From the NCBI GenBank assembly GCA_036345935.2, contig JADWOT020001401.1, forward strand, positions 62,001-126,000: 64,000 nt of DNA. Reading direction: 5' to 3'. This document shows positions 33,015-47,207 of the stretch, piece after piece. The stretch is from Taenia hydatigena (taxonomy: Eukaryota > Platyhelminthes > Cestoda > Cyclophyllidea > Taeniidae). Each line of letters begins with the position of its first letter. The first letter of the stretch is position 1. The notes under the pieces are model-generated. The model ran no database searches. It saw only the letters and a list, made by a program, of their open reading frames with translations, and was not told the origin of the DNA. A program made the position numbers and the translations under genes.

Positions 33015-33603
33015 ATGTGCGGATCTATGGGAGGCAGTGGTGTCACATTTGAGTCAAGAGAGCGCAAAGCAGGTAGATCAGTTGTATTTGCCGTGGAGCG
33101 GAGTCTGATCGAGCCAAAAAGCACAATGTGCTTGCATGAACGCATACCTCTGGCCATCGGGAGTAATTCCTCGTGGCATGTTCTGCTGCAAGTCCAAAAC
33201 AAGTAGTAGCTAATCTACGCAGACCATGTCACAAAACAGAGTCATGCAATATATTTCACCTGAGAAACTGGGCAGACTTTTGCTTTCACATACAATGCCA
33301 CAGTCTGGTGAAGCAATGCACTGAGATGGTAGATTGGCTAAAATAATATGTTGGCGAGATTAGGTCGCCAGAATGAGCTTAATGAGTGTTGTAGGAAATT
33401 AAAAAGGGGTAGACGTTTAATCGGCAAATTATTCTCCTCAGTAGCAGCAAGTTGACTGCTATGGCTGAATAATTTTGCATACCATGGCAGCGAATCACAT
33501 GCTAGAAAGGAGATCAAATTGAGTCACTCACACCGGCTGCAACGTGGCAGAAGTGTTGCGGGTTCATCATTACCACTACAGCCCGAGTGATATGTAATGT
33601 TAA
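33015..33603 (-). pseudogene. Fn3-family gene relic D (right arm)
   Basis: Mirror of 26,540-27,128, nearly identical; the ORFs over its last exon are the same residue for residue in both arms. Decay (lost frame after the acceptor-like TTGGACTTGCAG) is shared, so the gene was already dead when the palindrome formed. Confidence 0.35.
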
Positions 33604-34992
33604 ATGCATTCCGTTGTTAAGTGCCTTACTGCAAGGCTTTAATCAATTAATCGTAACATTCGCAATCGGCACCGATACTCTCGTATGAGCATGAATGTGC
33701 TTATAGAATAAGGCGTTGAGCTGGAATACACCTCTTGGTCACCGAAGCCAAAAGAAAAAGGACTCCTTTTGCTGACCTACTGTACAGTTGAAAGCTTTTG
33801 TTCATCACCCTCTAGATTCGCTGATTTGAAATGCCCTTAAGCGGTACGTTGGAAGCCTTCTTACAAAACCTACACACGACACCGGAAGTTTCCAAATGCC
33901 TTTATCTATTGACGTGCCAACTAGCTTTGGTGACAACACCGTTATCATTCTTTGAGCCAGTGCAGTAAAGAAGCGGTGCTCATACTTTATAAAGTTGTAC
34001 TTTACACAGGTTTTTAGCTTATAACTTTGCCACAGCCTATTAAGTGAAAAAAATTCATGATGGCTGGGTAATCTAGCTCACCCCCCTTACCATGGGCAGC
34101 ATAAGCTGCTTTGTAAGAACGACCAGGCAATCTCACACAGGATAGAACTCGCCAGCGTTTTTGCTACCCAAACTTCATTTTCCTCGGCTTCGTATCAAGC
34201 ACATGGCAAATTGTGCGATGCTTATTTGGTCCTAATCATCGTACCCAAAATTGGCCTTAAATAAACTTTGGTTCAACTGTTGCATTCGCAAAATTAATTA
34301 TGGCAAGACTGAGCATCGTTTTTAACTGCATGCAATTTACATTTTACGCAACATCAACAAATTTGCGATTCTCAGCTACTTTTTTTCTAATTAGTGCCAC
34401 TCAGTATTGAAATCATTGGGCTACTAAAGAGCCGCTTACTGTCAGTGGTTGTTTTAAAGGCCTTTCATTTTCAGCGATGAAAACCCACAACAAATATGTG
34501 TTGTGTAGCGATTCGCATTTCACTTTACGCACACTTGAAACATCATGTTGCTATCTAAACAAGGGTACGGTTCCGGGCGACATTAGTTAGTCTTTCCGAA
34601 TGCCGATCGCGCAGTGAGTTTAAGCTTCAAACCAGCATTCAGTCGATATCAGTTTGAAAACTGATAGCTCCAATCGATATTGTTTGTCCGCTTTTAACCA
34701 TGCGGCTTACAGTTTCAACTGTGATTCAAAAGGCGTTGGGTGGACACCATTTCTAAGTAGATTAGTCTGGTTCTTTCTATCAGTGGTTAGGGAGACAAAC
34801 ACGCTGCTGATACTTTGACAACCTGAACCAGTATTGACGTGCCGGCCGGGAAGGTTGAAGTGGTGGAGAATAGACAAATGGAAAAAAATCAGCAAAAGCA
34901 CATGAGCGATCTGCTAACACGTCATGAGCAAAGGCAGCTACAATATTGAGATGCATTAATGGCAATGATTAGGCTTGTAAATCAAAGAAAAA

Positions 34993-35884
34993 TTGAATCC
35001 AATGCAAAACTGTCCGTGTTACGTTCTCTCATCTGAACACACTTATGCGTGCGCCCAAGGTTCACGCTTCTTTTACCCTTCACGTTTTATTAATAATGCA
35101 GATGGGGTTGAGAATGTGTCGCATCAGTGTCGCTCACTGAGTCGCTACAGCGTGACAGCCTCCTCTATTTCTGTTTCATCAACCAAGAGATGCTTTCTAC
35201 TTAACGACCTCTCCTTTAGAATCCGTTCAAACTCAAGATCGAGAGCAGAGCCGCCGATTGTGAATGCTGCAAAACACTGTACTAAGTCCCGTAGTTAGGC
35301 ATTTTACACTAAGAATGCGTTCGTCATCTCTCTGACTGTGATAATATCGGTGGCCCCACAACGTGTCTGCCACGTTGCAGCCAGTGTGATTGACTCTTAC
35401 TGACCGGCTTTCTGGCATGCAACTATACTGTGATGCTTTTCAAAGTTATTCAAGCATGTGAGCCAACTAACTGATACTAATAAGTCTCCACTGACTAAAG
35501 GACTGCTTTCCAATTTCTCAGGTCTTCAAACTGGCATGTGTATGCACAATTGAAATTAGAATGCACTGACACAAAGCTGGTTGGATCCACCTCGAATAGC
35601 AGAATGGAAACCATCGACCAACCCTCAGACTTGGACTACCACTATTTCTCCTCAGAGCATTTTGCATATTAATGGCGAGACAGAAGACTTACTTCAGCGT
35701 GTTTTACCGACCGAACCCAGTCATCTTGTTAAAAGCGTGTGCATTGTTGTTCAACAGGATGGTATTGCATGTGGCAGCAAAGTCTGTTTCGCGGTTCGGA
35801 CAAAATATGCCGCGTGAATGTGCGATGCAGGTGGAATTCGCTGAGGTGTGGTTCACTGAAATGAGTCAAACTTGGACTACTTAA
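34993..35884 (+). pseudogene. Fn3-family gene relic C (right arm)
   Basis: Mirror of 24,278-25,149. The CHVAASVID block lies at about 35,352-35,392. The 101-codon ORF at 34,993-35,298 differs from the left copy at four residues. A stretch in the second part (35,672-35,690) has been altered relative to the left arm, so the ORF at 24,278-24,604 is broken here. Confidence 0.35.
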
Positions 35885-35953
35885 TGCTTTAGTGGTAAAA
35901 CTAAAGGCTGATGCATTTGTTATGGTTCAACATCATTTATTTCACGCAAGCAC

Positions 35954-36211
35954 TTAATGGAACTCTAAGTGCAGGTACATCACGTTGTGGTTCAGCAGAG
36001 GCATGGCAATATTTGCAGAATGCAAAAGATTCCAGCAGGCCACAAAAATTGGGCCTGCAAAGACACAGGCCATAATCATTATGCCCAAAATGAGTGAGTA
36101 CATAGCTGAATGCATGAGGAAGTAAGTACCTTCCATGTTTGGGTAACCGTCCTTACGCTCCAAATTAAGCGTGGTCCAACTACAAATTGGTGGTGCTGAC
36201 TCTTGTAACAT
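35954..36211 (-). CDS. unknown ORF with one membrane segment (right arm)
   Basis: Mirror of 23,951-24,208. Three residues differ (Met for Val before HSAM, Tyr for Cys, Gly for Cys in the hydrophobic run); the segment stays hydrophobic and the frame stays open. Function unknown. Confidence 0.25.
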   Translation of the reverse strand: MLQESAPPICSWTTLNLERKDGYPNMEGTYFLMHSAMYSLILGIMIMACVFAGPIFVACWNLLHSANIAMPLLNHNVMYLHLEFH

Positions 36212-36340
36212 CGAACCCCCCTGCCTTTAGTAAAGGAATGTAAAAGGCACATGCTTATCCAGCAATAAAACGTGCTTTTTGACTTGCTTTTATCAGCAGA
36301 TTTCCCTTGGATGGTGCCAAATCGCTGCTTAATTCAACGG

Positions 36341-38406
36341 TGTCCGATTCCTTACATGTTGCCTGTTGACTGTGTAGACGACGTTACTTCTCACGGTCGT
36401 AAAGTGCAAACAGGCATACATGAAGTTGGGCGTGATTGCGGTGAGTAAATCTAGTGTATTGACCTACCTTGTTCAATTTGATTTTAAGGGTTCAACAAGC
36501 ATTAGGCATCGCCGCGATTGATCGCATGAATTCTGCTTACTCAATTGCCGAGATTTCCCGCTTTCCCGACCACGTAATTAAAGCGTCCTTAATATTGGTC
36601 TAGCATTACAGGTAATTCACCAGGAGCATGCCACCTTAGAACTAAGAGTGAAACCAAGAGCTATACGTGCATTCCATTCGCAAGATCAGCAACTGTGAAT
36701 AACACCGCCAGCCGACAGGACGCTTTTCATTACGGATTGGCAAGTAGGGTTGACAGATTTTTGAGTTAGTTGAAATTGTGCGAACCCCTGCATGACACTG
36801 CAGGTAATTACCTTTCCGTTCTCCACAATCCCAATCAGTCCGCAGACTCAAGTCACCTCTTGTTTTGCCTCTATTAGTTATGCACATCGTTTGTAAGATA
36901 GTGGCATCAACATAGGTCAACTCGACAACTGAATCACGTCGCCTTGGTACTTCAGTCAAGTGGAGGTATTCGCACATTGCCTTGCCATTCGGCGTATTGC
37001 ATGTGGCAGCAGTATGTGCAATGCAATCCATGGAAGTGCGCCTTTGGATGTGTAATCGTCGAGGCGTGTTTTATTGAATAAGGTGGAATTCGGTGGGAGC
37101 AGATTGGCAGCGCAAATGGCAAAACTAATTCAAAATGGGCACTTCACGAACCAATAAATGAAACCACAATGCTAGTGATCTTAGCAGAACATTATTATTT
37201 GATATCATTGCATGCAAAATTTCACTTTAGAGTTTTGTCACCTTAACTTTGCATGTGTTTGAAGGCAGGTAACATTTCCCTATCACACCGTCGTTTTAGA
37301 ATTGATTTTTGGCCCATTGTTTGATGCATAGCTGTTCACTTCTCGCTGTGAATCGAAGGATAACACTTGACACTCACTGACGCATAACAACAGTAGTGAT
37401 ATTTTGAGAGTGACCAACGTTCTATGTTTTTTTCAACCTTCGGCACATGCCTTTGTGGCCTCCTCAATGAGTTAATCTATTGGCACTAAGCTGTCAAATT
37501 TCATCACTGGTCCATAACTGCTAGCTCTAATTGTCAATGACCCAGATAGTTTTCCGAATTGTTTGATTTACTGCAGAATATTTTACTGGAACTCCAGCGA
37601 AGCAGTGCATCGACTCTAATGGCGATATTATGACAGGTTTTCTAATAGCTTAAGGTATCCACACTCTAGATGTCACAGAACAGTCATCCGCACTACTTGA
37701 CAGCATTGTTCACCTGGGTGCAGTTCATTCCAAGGAATGTAAACTTGATTATGGTGATTGGTAAAGGAGTAACTGATGTTTTGTACCTTAGTTTAGTAAA
37801 TCTTTAGTGTTAGCAGCCAGATTTTCGAGCAACTCTTATTATTTGGACTTACTATTCAAAGTGGATATCCGCGCCACTGTTTCATATGCCCATGCATACT
37901 TTAGCCGGGAAGTTATTCCTAATTTATCACTGATTGAGTCTCTGCGAGTAGAAGTTTAATGACTCACCCATCGCTTTTCTCTCCACTCGTGAATGTAACG
38001 GTGACCGTACAACGTGTCTGCCACGTCGGCGCTAGTGTGAGTGGTTCAAATTGACCTCCTTTCAATCATGCATTGGCAATGTGATCGTACACGAAGTTAT
38101 CCAAGCGTGGTGGTGAACCTGTTACCACTGAAGCAAATTCTCTATGGCTTGAAGGGCTACTCGGTTGCTTATTAACTGCTATCACCTTGCTCTCTATGCA
38201 GTGGTGAGCATTTATGTATTGAATCATAAGGCTGATTGAATCAAATTGAAGTAACGGATCAAAAAGTCCTCTTCATTGCTAATTTTATTTTTACTTAATA
38301 GTTGCAGGATGGAGGTTCCAACTCAGGTCAGCTCGTCGAATGCGTCTTCCTGTTCTTGTATATTGCGCTCCTTGGGATGCTCGTGTGTTGTGTTACTATG
38401 TGCTGA
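36341..38406 (+). pseudogene. Fn3-family gene relic B (right arm)
   Basis: Mirror of 21,768-23,840. It runs from an exon-1-like remnant at 36,341 (interrupted by TGA), through an Fn3-like piece at about 37,850-38,045 with a frame break between SLRVEV and NVTVTVQRV, to an intact-looking anchor exon at 38,308-38,406. That exon has acceptor GTTGCAG, 32 residues in phase 0 and stop TGA. The anchor is identical to the left copy, which could mean gene conversion or simply youth of the palindrome. Confidence 0.45.
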
Positions 38407-39659
38407 ATCGGCATTCGATAGCAAGGATCTGATTAGACTCACTGTCAAAGATGCTGCGTAAATATGTCTTATCGGATTCAATTTTTGGAGAGGGAATTGG
38501 CTGTGTTGGGTGAAGTTTCGTCTCTCAATACATTCAGCGTGATCTTTACGCCGGTTAGTCCATGTAGATTGGTTTGCTTAACAGATACACCCGATTTTGG
38601 TTTATGGTAGAAGTTGGCGCTGTCGTTCGCCACTGAGTCATGTACCTTTAGGTCAAAAATGTCTTCCTTCATTCTCAACTGACTGATCCTCTCTAATTGG
38701 AAAATTAAGGGAGCCGAACTTCTAACTATTTAATTCACCCCTCATTTGTGCTTGATCTGTTCTTTTTATATCACGTCTGAAGTATGCATGCGTTCCTTGT
38801 GCAAACGATAGCAAGTAAAACTACATTGACGGGAATCTAGTGCTAGGCATGGCTGTGCTTCAGTTCACTCGCTAAAATGACTCAAATATGGTAGCGCCAC
38901 ATCGCTCTCTACTTATTAATTTTAAGTAGACGTAGGGATTCATTTCGAATACTCATTCGGTTGGAACCACTTCTCACGTTGTCCACACCCTTCTTCAAAG
39001 CCTATGTGAAGCAATTTTACATTTGAGGGCATGTTTAGGCACTCTAAATAGAACCGCTTAATTCTGGACGGAAATAGCCAGCCTTTAATTTGCTGGATAG
39101 AATGCGTTCCAGCTGCATGCACCAGCGTATAATTCCTTCCAGCATGGCAGCTTCATTTCACCTATTCTCACCCTTTGCTGTGTCCCATAGCACTCGTGTA
39201 GGCACTTTTGCACGAAAAAAGATATGTCGATTTCGCAGTGCTTCATTCTAGAACTTTGTTTGTTTAGCTGTCTGTTGCGGTCGTTTGGGTGGATCGATTG
39301 CCTTTGCAGGATGGATTGAGCACTGGGCCATTTCAGCGTTCCCAATTCCACTCTTTTTGCTTGGCATGCACTTTCCTCTCAAGTATTATGCCTTTGCAGT
39401 CTTCAAGGAAGTCTCGATACGCTGCATTTGTGGCAGCAAAACAGATGCAAGTTTAGAGTAATGATATCCTGATATATGTCGTCAATGGCCAGCTTTGGTG
39501 CTGTGAAGGGATTGCGTGGGCCATGGATGAAAGAAGTGCTGTCGCCTTATAACAGGAGGACTGAGAATGACATCTTCCTTTGGCAGGAAAGCTGGCAACG
39601 CGGAAAGCGACACCATTCGTGAACCATCTAGAGAAGTTTTGTCTCGCTGCTTAAATTCA

Positions 39660-41661
39660 ATGATGCTCGCATTTCTTACATGCTGCGTGTTGTCTGTACC
39701 GGAGATGTCACCCCTCACATTGGTGAAGCTTAAGCAAATATGCATGATTACAGGGGTGACTACAGTCAATCAACCCGGCCCACTAATCTTCCTCATTAAA
39801 TTTTATTGGTCTAATGTTGCACGCAACCTATTATTGGGCACTGCTGCTCTGAAACTGAACTACTGTAGAAGTTGTGAAACTCAGAATAAGACATGCATTA
39901 CGATTGCGGAGTCAGCGACTGTAATATAATTACTAGCCAACAGAATGCTTTTTATTATGGCGGACAGGCAAGTTTGACTAGTGTCTCGGTAGGATGAAAT
40001 TGATACCCTTCTGCTTTAACAATCCAAATTAGTCCCCGGGCTCAAGTCAGTCCTTCTTTTGCATTCATTAATTATGCACATTGATTGCAAGATAGTGACA
40101 TTAACTTAGTTCAACTTGGCGAATGAATCTCGCCGTGTCTCTACTTTAGTCAAGTGAAGGTGTTCGTCAGCTCTCATCACATTCTACGGTACTGCATGTG
40201 GCAACACACTGATTTTAGATTCCCCGGTGAAACAATGCGCAAAGACATGCTTTGTAGTGCATAATCATTGAGGTGTGCTTCATTGGAAAAGGAGACATTT
40301 AATGAGGGGTATAAATCGGTATAGCTAATGACAAAGCTGACGCGGTAGTTGTGTTTCTCAGTACCTGTGAATGAAACGATATCGCTATCGATTCCAGTCG
40401 ACCATCATGCGATAATACTATTGCCTGCAAAGATACTCCTTTAAAATATTGTTAACTTCGAATGTGTTAAAATGTAAGTAGCATTTTATCACCTCGCCGA
40501 CATTGAGGAACTGATTTTAGACCAACCATTTGATGTGCAGCAGTTCAATTCTACTTGCAAGTCAAAAAATCGCACTTGACACACTTTGGCGTGTGAAGAA
40601 AAAGGATGTCCTAAATATGCTTCTGTGGCAATCTTCTCATTGAGTTAATATGCTTGCACCAGGCTGCATTTCTTCATCACTGGTTATTAACGAATGAGAC
40701 TCATTTGCCGAAGTTTAAAGAAGTCTGACGCAATATCTAGGTTATAAAGGATTTTCCTCTTTACCGGATTTTTAGCAATGTATGGACCTTGTTGTCATCA
40801 TTTGCGCAGGATTCCGCAATGTCCAATGCCACAAATTGATCATTCGCACATCTTCTTGGTATCGCGCATTTGGAAGCTCGTCCCCAAGGAACCTAAACCG
40901 CGATTAGGTGATTGAGCAAGGTGCAAATGATGTGTTGTATCTTCTTCATTACATCGGCATAGCAAATGATCCGTAATAGCAGATGGTTCGACAGGTGACT
41001 TTTATTCTGCCTCGGGCTTTCTGACGTTCGAGTGCTAATGTTTTTGGGCCTACTATTCAGGGGTGAAGTATACACCACTGTTTTCATTTGTCTACATATC
41101 TCATAGTACAAAATCTTATTCACAGGCAGTGACTGATCATATCTCTGTGAATAGAAATGAAAAGACCTCTTAATCGCTTCTCTCACTGCCCGCGGATGTG
41201 ATGATGGACACACAACGTGACTGCCACTTTGCAGCCAATATGAGTGGCGCATGTTGACCTTCCATTCAGAGTCATTTAATGATTGAATGACTGCCTTTCG
41301 ATTTCCTGCTGCTTTTAATTCGCGTACGTGCACAAGATCCAAATTTGGCATGCACTGATGCATCTCATTAGATTCATCTAAACTAGCAAAATGGAAAGCC
41401 ATCTATTTTCCACATATATATTATTGCGCATTGTTTGCGGAACGAGGCCCCCCCTGGAGTGATCTCGTCAATGGTGTCTCATCGCTTTGGACATTGCTCT
41501 TACTGGAGTGTTCGTTCATTATGTTATTCTGTGGTGATTTGGCATGCAGTAGCAGGAGTCTGCTCAGATTTCGTGCTGCAGATGCTGCACAAGTGTCTTT
41601 TAATAGGTTTACTTTTCGAGGCGTAGAATGCTGCGTTAGGTGTGATTTCGCCTGCTTATAA
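39660..41661 (+). pseudogene. Fn3-family gene relic A (right arm)
   Basis: Mirror of 18,513-20,514. The signal-peptide-like start is at 39,660, the Fn3-like piece at about 41,033-41,260 and the hydrophobic piece at about 41,435-41,540. Relative to the left arm the Fn3-like frame now has a stop (TCTTAATCG in place of TCTCAATCG), and the antisense 150-codon ORF has been extended to 169 codons with a new end. The two arms are therefore drifting without constraint here. Confidence 0.4.
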
Positions 41662-43553
41662 TGTCTGCGTGATTTTCCTCTATTGTATTTTGGTTAAGTC
41701 AGACCCATCTCTCCGATAGACATTTCTACGCCTATGAGCTATTGCAGAGTGGTCTGCTGAACAATCCCATTGCATGTTGTTTCATGGTAGAAGTTAGCAT
41801 GGTATTTAGCGCAGAGTTAGGCACCCCAGAGTCGGAAATGCTTTCATTCTAAACTGACTGACCTGCTTTACCCACATAATTTAACAACTGATGCATGCAT
41901 GTTTGTCTTCCGCGATCGATGGCAAGTAAGTCTACGTCAACGGAACTCTAATGCTAGGCATGATGGCGCATTGGTCTACTCATAAAAACAACTAAAATGT
42001 GGTAGTAGCTCAATTGAGGTGGTTGTAGGGTGATGCGTTACAAAATACAAGTTATGAATTATGCGACGAACTTAATGAGCGACGACGCTGCAACCCCCAT
42101 TGGGAAAAAGTCAGTGCATCAAACTCGTCAGACCAGCGCGGTGGTAAAGCTCAGCTATCACGAAGTCCGGTGGCATTTATAAGAAAACAACAGGCGTCAA
42201 GCACGCCTAGGTGGTCTTGAAATGAACAAAGATTAACTCAAAACATTAGTGTGACAGCACGCTAAACGATTCTTATCCCTAATGATGAAAATCCAAATGG
42301 TAATGAGGATCTATGCATCGCGACCGAAATATTACGGATTCCTTTGCCAAAATAACAAATTCAAGCAAAATATTTGCAAAGAGTCGATAAATATCTGACC
42401 GCAAAAAGCCGCTGGCAGACGCGAAAACAAAAAGAAGCTCTCATTATTAAAATAATGTTTCAAAATAACTATTTAAAAAGCGCTGTATCGGTTATCCCAT
42501 ATCAGGGATAAACGCGATAATCAGAAGACTTAACCATATAACAACTACAATTAGTAGGTAAACATCTGCCGCGAGATAACCTCATAAAAAAGAGGAGCTG
42601 GCTGGGTACTTCACTTGTACATAATTAGAAATTCAAGATGGATACCAAAAGAGCGCCGTGTTGGCGCTGCGACAACACAGGATACCGCGCTACTAAGAAG
42701 CAGTGCCTACCTATAAAATGTATCAATTTTGTCACCGTCTGCCTCAAGAACTCCTCAGAAAAACACAGGATGAAGCTGTTCTCCTCTAGTTGCAAGTGAT
42801 TAGGAGAGATATGCCACCAGCTATAATAGGAATTCATTTGTCTACTGTATCTCTACCCGAGTAGTTAGAGCCATGCTTGCTCTGTACGCACGTTGATGCG
42901 CATTTCTTTTTCAAAGTAAGTCAGTCATCATTCGTGCGAGCAATTTGGAGGAGTTGAAATCGCTGCTAGACATATGCGTAATCAATCCGAGCATTGCTTT
43001 AATCCAGTCCTGGTAGACTAAATGCGCAAGGTGATGATGGGCTGTGGTGGATCAAGGATTGTCAAGGAGCGTTGAAATCCTAAGTGTGAATGTGCACACA
43101 AGATTGATAATGATGAGCAAGTAGGGCACTTCGCGTAAACCTCTAAGCTACGCTAACCATTTAAAAAGCATAGAGTGGGAGATCGATGTTCTGGGGTGTC
43201 TAAAAAGGGAATGTGTTGTAGCAGGCTTGCTTTTACTCTTTTGCTTTATTTTTCCTTGTTAGCGCCAAATGATTCATAAACGTGAAGGTTTGTAGTCAAA
43301 CCTACAACATTCTTCAGTGAATAATGGAAAATCTTAATGTGTGAGGTAGAGTTCTTGAGAACAATTTCTGTTTGTATTTTAGGCCCTGCATTCACCGGCA
43401 CGTCTTTCATTAGTCATGGGACGGTTCACGAAATCCGTCCGAACCGAGAGGTTGTCAGCCAAGCGTAAAGGGTTGCATAATCCACCAAATGCTCTAGCCT
43501 AGGCGTCCTACCAATTGAGAGTCTTCACCACTCCAACAATCCACTACGCTGGC

Positions 43554-44035
43554 TCACAACGATATGAACTGCATGTGATGCTTAAATTGATCCGAAGGAG
43601 GAAAAGGGCAGCAGCGACATTCAAAGCGGCGTTCATTCAAACTGGCGTCTAGACTGACGGCTTTAGAATAACCAAGTCTCAATACTTCGACTTCTTGTGT
43701 CCCTTTGCCCATACCTCTGCTCGATGCCTTTGAGTCACCTCTTCTATGTGAAGCAAGCCAGTTTGGCAGGCGAACACACCGATTCGCCACAAACTTTAAG
43801 CCTAAAATTCTTAAATCATCCTATCCAGTCACCTTCAACACAACCCACCTAAACTCTCCTTCGGCTTGTGTGGACTCCTAGCGTAAAAATGGCCGCAGCT
43901 TCTTTTTGTCTCTACATATTCTCTCCTATCCTGTTTTGCCAAAGAGCTCCATAAGGATGTGCGGAGAAGTTTTACCCCATGCTACCCTTTTCCAAGGCAC
44001 AACGCCGCGCGCATTCCATCCAAACTGAAGTGCAT
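43554..44035 (-). pseudogene. degenerate C2H2 zinc-finger exon (right arm)
   Basis: Mirror of 16,256-16,636. The finger end (FECRCCPFPP to MQFISL, stop) is unchanged. Upstream the frame is interrupted by 58 bp at about 43,802-43,859 and 43 bp at about 43,952-43,994 that are absent from the left arm, neither a multiple of three. The 43-bp piece lies between short repeats (TCC), so slippage or deletion in the left arm is plausible. Confidence 0.35.
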
Positions 44036-44142
44036 CTCACCTTATGGTGCGTCGATAAATGAATGTACCTGAAATGCGCAGAGATCTGGTAGAACATGGG
44101 CAAGGCTCATATCGGAACTCTAGACCTCATGCGACTGGAATC

Positions 44143-44458
44143 GAGTAGATTATAAAGTATGCAAAACTATTTACTTAATCGATTATAGCTTAATCTTAGG
44201 AGGCGGACTGCAGCAAATGAAAATACATGTTATCCTTTAAAGGTGTTTATGGTATGTAAGACCATTTTCGCACTATCGAAGTGATGTTTACACCCTACAG
44301 CGAGTAGATTATAATAGAAGACAAAAATATTTACTTAATCGGTTATTCCTAAATCTAAGGAGGAGGATTGCAGCGAATAAAAATGTGTGTTTTCATTCAA
44401 AGCAGTTGGCAGTACGTAAAACCTTTTTCGCACTACTGAGGTAATGCTTACACCCTAC
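44143..44458. repeat. two tandem copies of a 158-bp repeat (right arm)
   Basis: Mirror of 15,835-16,150; copies end at CACCCTAC at about 44,300 and 44,458. Confidence 0.75.
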
Positions 44459-44779
44459 GGCATGACTTGGAAGCCTGCTAAGTGATGTGACATTGCGACA
44501 AACCTAGATGCTGTTTGAGGCGCAATACACAATTTTAGTGGAATAAGGTTTGAAGCAAACCGGTTGCTATTATTTATGCATCCCGCCTAAAATAACGACA
44601 TTAATGAACTAAAACACCGCAAAATACTACCGAAAATTGCCCTAACTTATTATGCGTATATGTAGGTACGGTATCTGCTAATACTTGCTTAAACTGTAAA
44701 GGTGCATCAAATAATAAAAACAAAGTTACGTATGCATAGAAGTAACTGAAACGCAGAAGAAATAAGGCCTTTAAAAGAG

Positions 44780-44998
44780 GTGGTTTACTCGCAAGCGCGA
44801 GTAACTATGCTGGCTTTCGGCTGGCTGCATAAGATAGCCTCAATAATGCATGCTTCTATAATCAGAGTTGACTTTGGCTTTAGTCTTGACCTTACAAGTA
44901 TATGCGAACAGTTGGGTATTCCATGTTCGCCTGTCTGCCTCTTCGTGATATCGGTCAACTGGAAGAAAGTAGAGAGCATATATAACGAAACACGCTAG
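44780..44998 (+). CDS. unknown ORF with diverged HDSMI block (right arm)
   Basis: Mirror of 15,295-15,513, differing at 7 of 72 residues, including the block itself (HASII for HDSMI). No function is recognised. Loss of the shared block in this arm argues that the frame is not strongly constrained. Confidence 0.2.
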   Translation: MVYSQARVTMLAFGWLHKIASIMHASIIRVDFGFSLDLTSICEQLGIPCSPVCLFVISVNWKKVESIYNETR

Positions 44999-46716
44999 AA
45001 GGCTCGAGAAGTTGGTGCAAAATGGAAATCTCGTACACATCAAATTACGAGCATTGCTGCATTTCTCTTTACAGAACCCGTGATCTCTGTCGGATTCGTT
45101 GCAATCGTTGATGGCGATGGTGCCAAATGCTTCATTATTTAATTATAAATAATAATGAAAATGATAAGGGCAAGCAAATCTGTAGTGCTTTGGCAAAAAT
45201 TGCAATGCCATCGCATCTGTACAAATCCGCTCCTCCGTTCGTATAATGTACATCCCTCCTTGTCCCGCCATGTGGATCACATTGGTATCTAGATCGGCAA
45301 CACATAATCAAAGTCACACGGCTCTCTGGCATCCATGTGCTTATTTTTCAGAGATCGCTTCCTTGAGCCCAGACGAATATTAAGGCGGCATAAAGTTGAT
45401 TAGCTCTATTTGTTTGACAAGAGCGATAAATTGAAGAAATTAGTGATAAAGTAAAACACTAAGTAAAATCCATTGGACTTATTCCATTCAGTGAAAATAA
45501 ATGGTTCAATTGCATGGTCAGCTGGAATTTGTCGAGATGCGCAGACTAATCCGCATGGCACATGCTGATTACACGAGACAATTTGCGCATATTGGCGCAG
45601 AAATTGCCAAATCAATCTGCGTGGTGAGTTCATTTGAAGTTTGGCCATCGTAGGTGACATTATAAGAAGCAAATGCCTGCAAACGATACACTAACTCAAT
45701 CTTTATCATTTCATCTCACGGGACAAAGCGCTTGTGAATGCAAAAAGTGAGTTCTATTTCACGGCACCATTTGCTTTGGAGCATAACTCTGCAATGCAGA
45801 GAACGGGAGAAAAAGAAGAAAAGAAGAAATAATTGCGTGTTGTATCCTGTTTCCTAGAGCTTTACTCAACACCATTTTTAGCGCGCAGTCACTAGAACAT
45901 CCATGCAGATAAACGCATAAATTGAACCAATAATCGTGCAGTCATTGGCAAAAACAACAATTACAAGTAGATGGAAAAGCTCTCAGATATGTGTGCGACT
46001 AATCATTTTATTAATTAAGTCACTCCAACCTGCTATCTATAGTGCGCAATCAATGGAGGTAAAGTGCGCAAAACTAAGAATATATTTCTAATTTTTCATT
46101 GCAGGATATTTCTAGGCCAGCGTCTGGGTGATGTTAGAATTTATTTTTCCTAAAAAAATCCTAGCAAATGACACATTGTAATGTTTGCATTCCTTAGGAT
46201 TGTGAACAGGGATAATAATTGATCTTTGTTATCATGAAGCAAGGACAGGTCCGCAAGAGCCGCCAGTAGTTCAGGAGATCGCTCGTTTATCCATTCTTTC
46301 CTGGTTTTTGAACTGGCTAAAATAAGGCTTGTTTTGTTGAAAGCATACCTATTATTATAATTTAGTTCTGTTTGAGGAGATTTTAGAGGAATAAGTGTTG
46401 TGAACTGCCCTCTGAATTGCTAGAATCTAACGACCGCTCTATGATGAGATATCGTTCAATTGAATTCCGCTTACCTATGTAACACCGATGAACGGAATCG
46501 TGCTTTCCCACTTAATTTAATAATCTTACGCCACTCGTCTCTAACAGTGCTAGCCAGAGCTAGGAAAATGGAATCAGAGGTAGGCTGGATATTCAAGTGT
46601 CCTGCGAGCGTTATATTCACTTAAATCTATGCCTATTGTCATCGCCTCTTTTTGTCGGAAGTGGTTGATAGTGCAACTGCTTTTACTTTCTATTCTTTTA
46701 TTGATTTGCGATTTTT

Positions 46717-46974
46717 ATGGCCAAATTACATGATTCTATGATCACTGATCACCTAGAGGTAGCACGACGTACGATGTGCGAATATCTCGGCTCTGTTGAC
46801 ATTGCAAGCATTTGTATGGCTGTTCCAGATCTAAACCGGTTCACTTCTCATAAACTTGACGTTTATACACGAGTAAATGAAAATAAGTTAATAAACATAT
46901 CTGCGCATCTTCGTTGTCACGCTCGCAGTAGCTTACCCTTTGAGGTTCGACGAATGCATCAAACAATACTTTAA
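46717..46974 (+). CDS. unknown ORF with HDSMI block (right arm)
   Basis: Mirror of 13,275-13,529 with one extra residue (DHLEVARR against DLEAARR) and Val for Phe in AVPDL. The frame is kept over 85 codons. Function unknown. Confidence 0.25.
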   Translation: MAKLHDSMITDHLEVARRTMCEYLGSVDIASICMAVPDLNRFTSHKLDVYTRVNENKLINISAHLRCHARSSLPFEVRRMHQTIL

Positions 46975-47207
46975 ACAGATGAGATTTGATCATCAATTTT
47001 TATCCATTTCCTTCCCTGTGGGTACTTTTAAAGGGTGGGGTGCGTTCTAATCGAGCCCATAATGAATGCTAAATGTTGGCTTTTTCGGAATTGACTAATC
47101 CGCTACTTATGGGATTATCCGTGAAATGGTAAATTCCACCCTCACTGATGCGGTAGCTGTTAGTACATTGCGCCCCATATGGCCTGATTTTATGCCACTG
47201 GAAAGCT

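Noticed and set aside
43802..43994. 43-bp and 58-bp right-arm insertions as tiny introns (39-nt GT...AG possible)
   Set aside because: The left arm lacks both without a matching exon junction, and lengths and ends do not fit GT-AG cleanly. A small deletion between short repeats explains them better.
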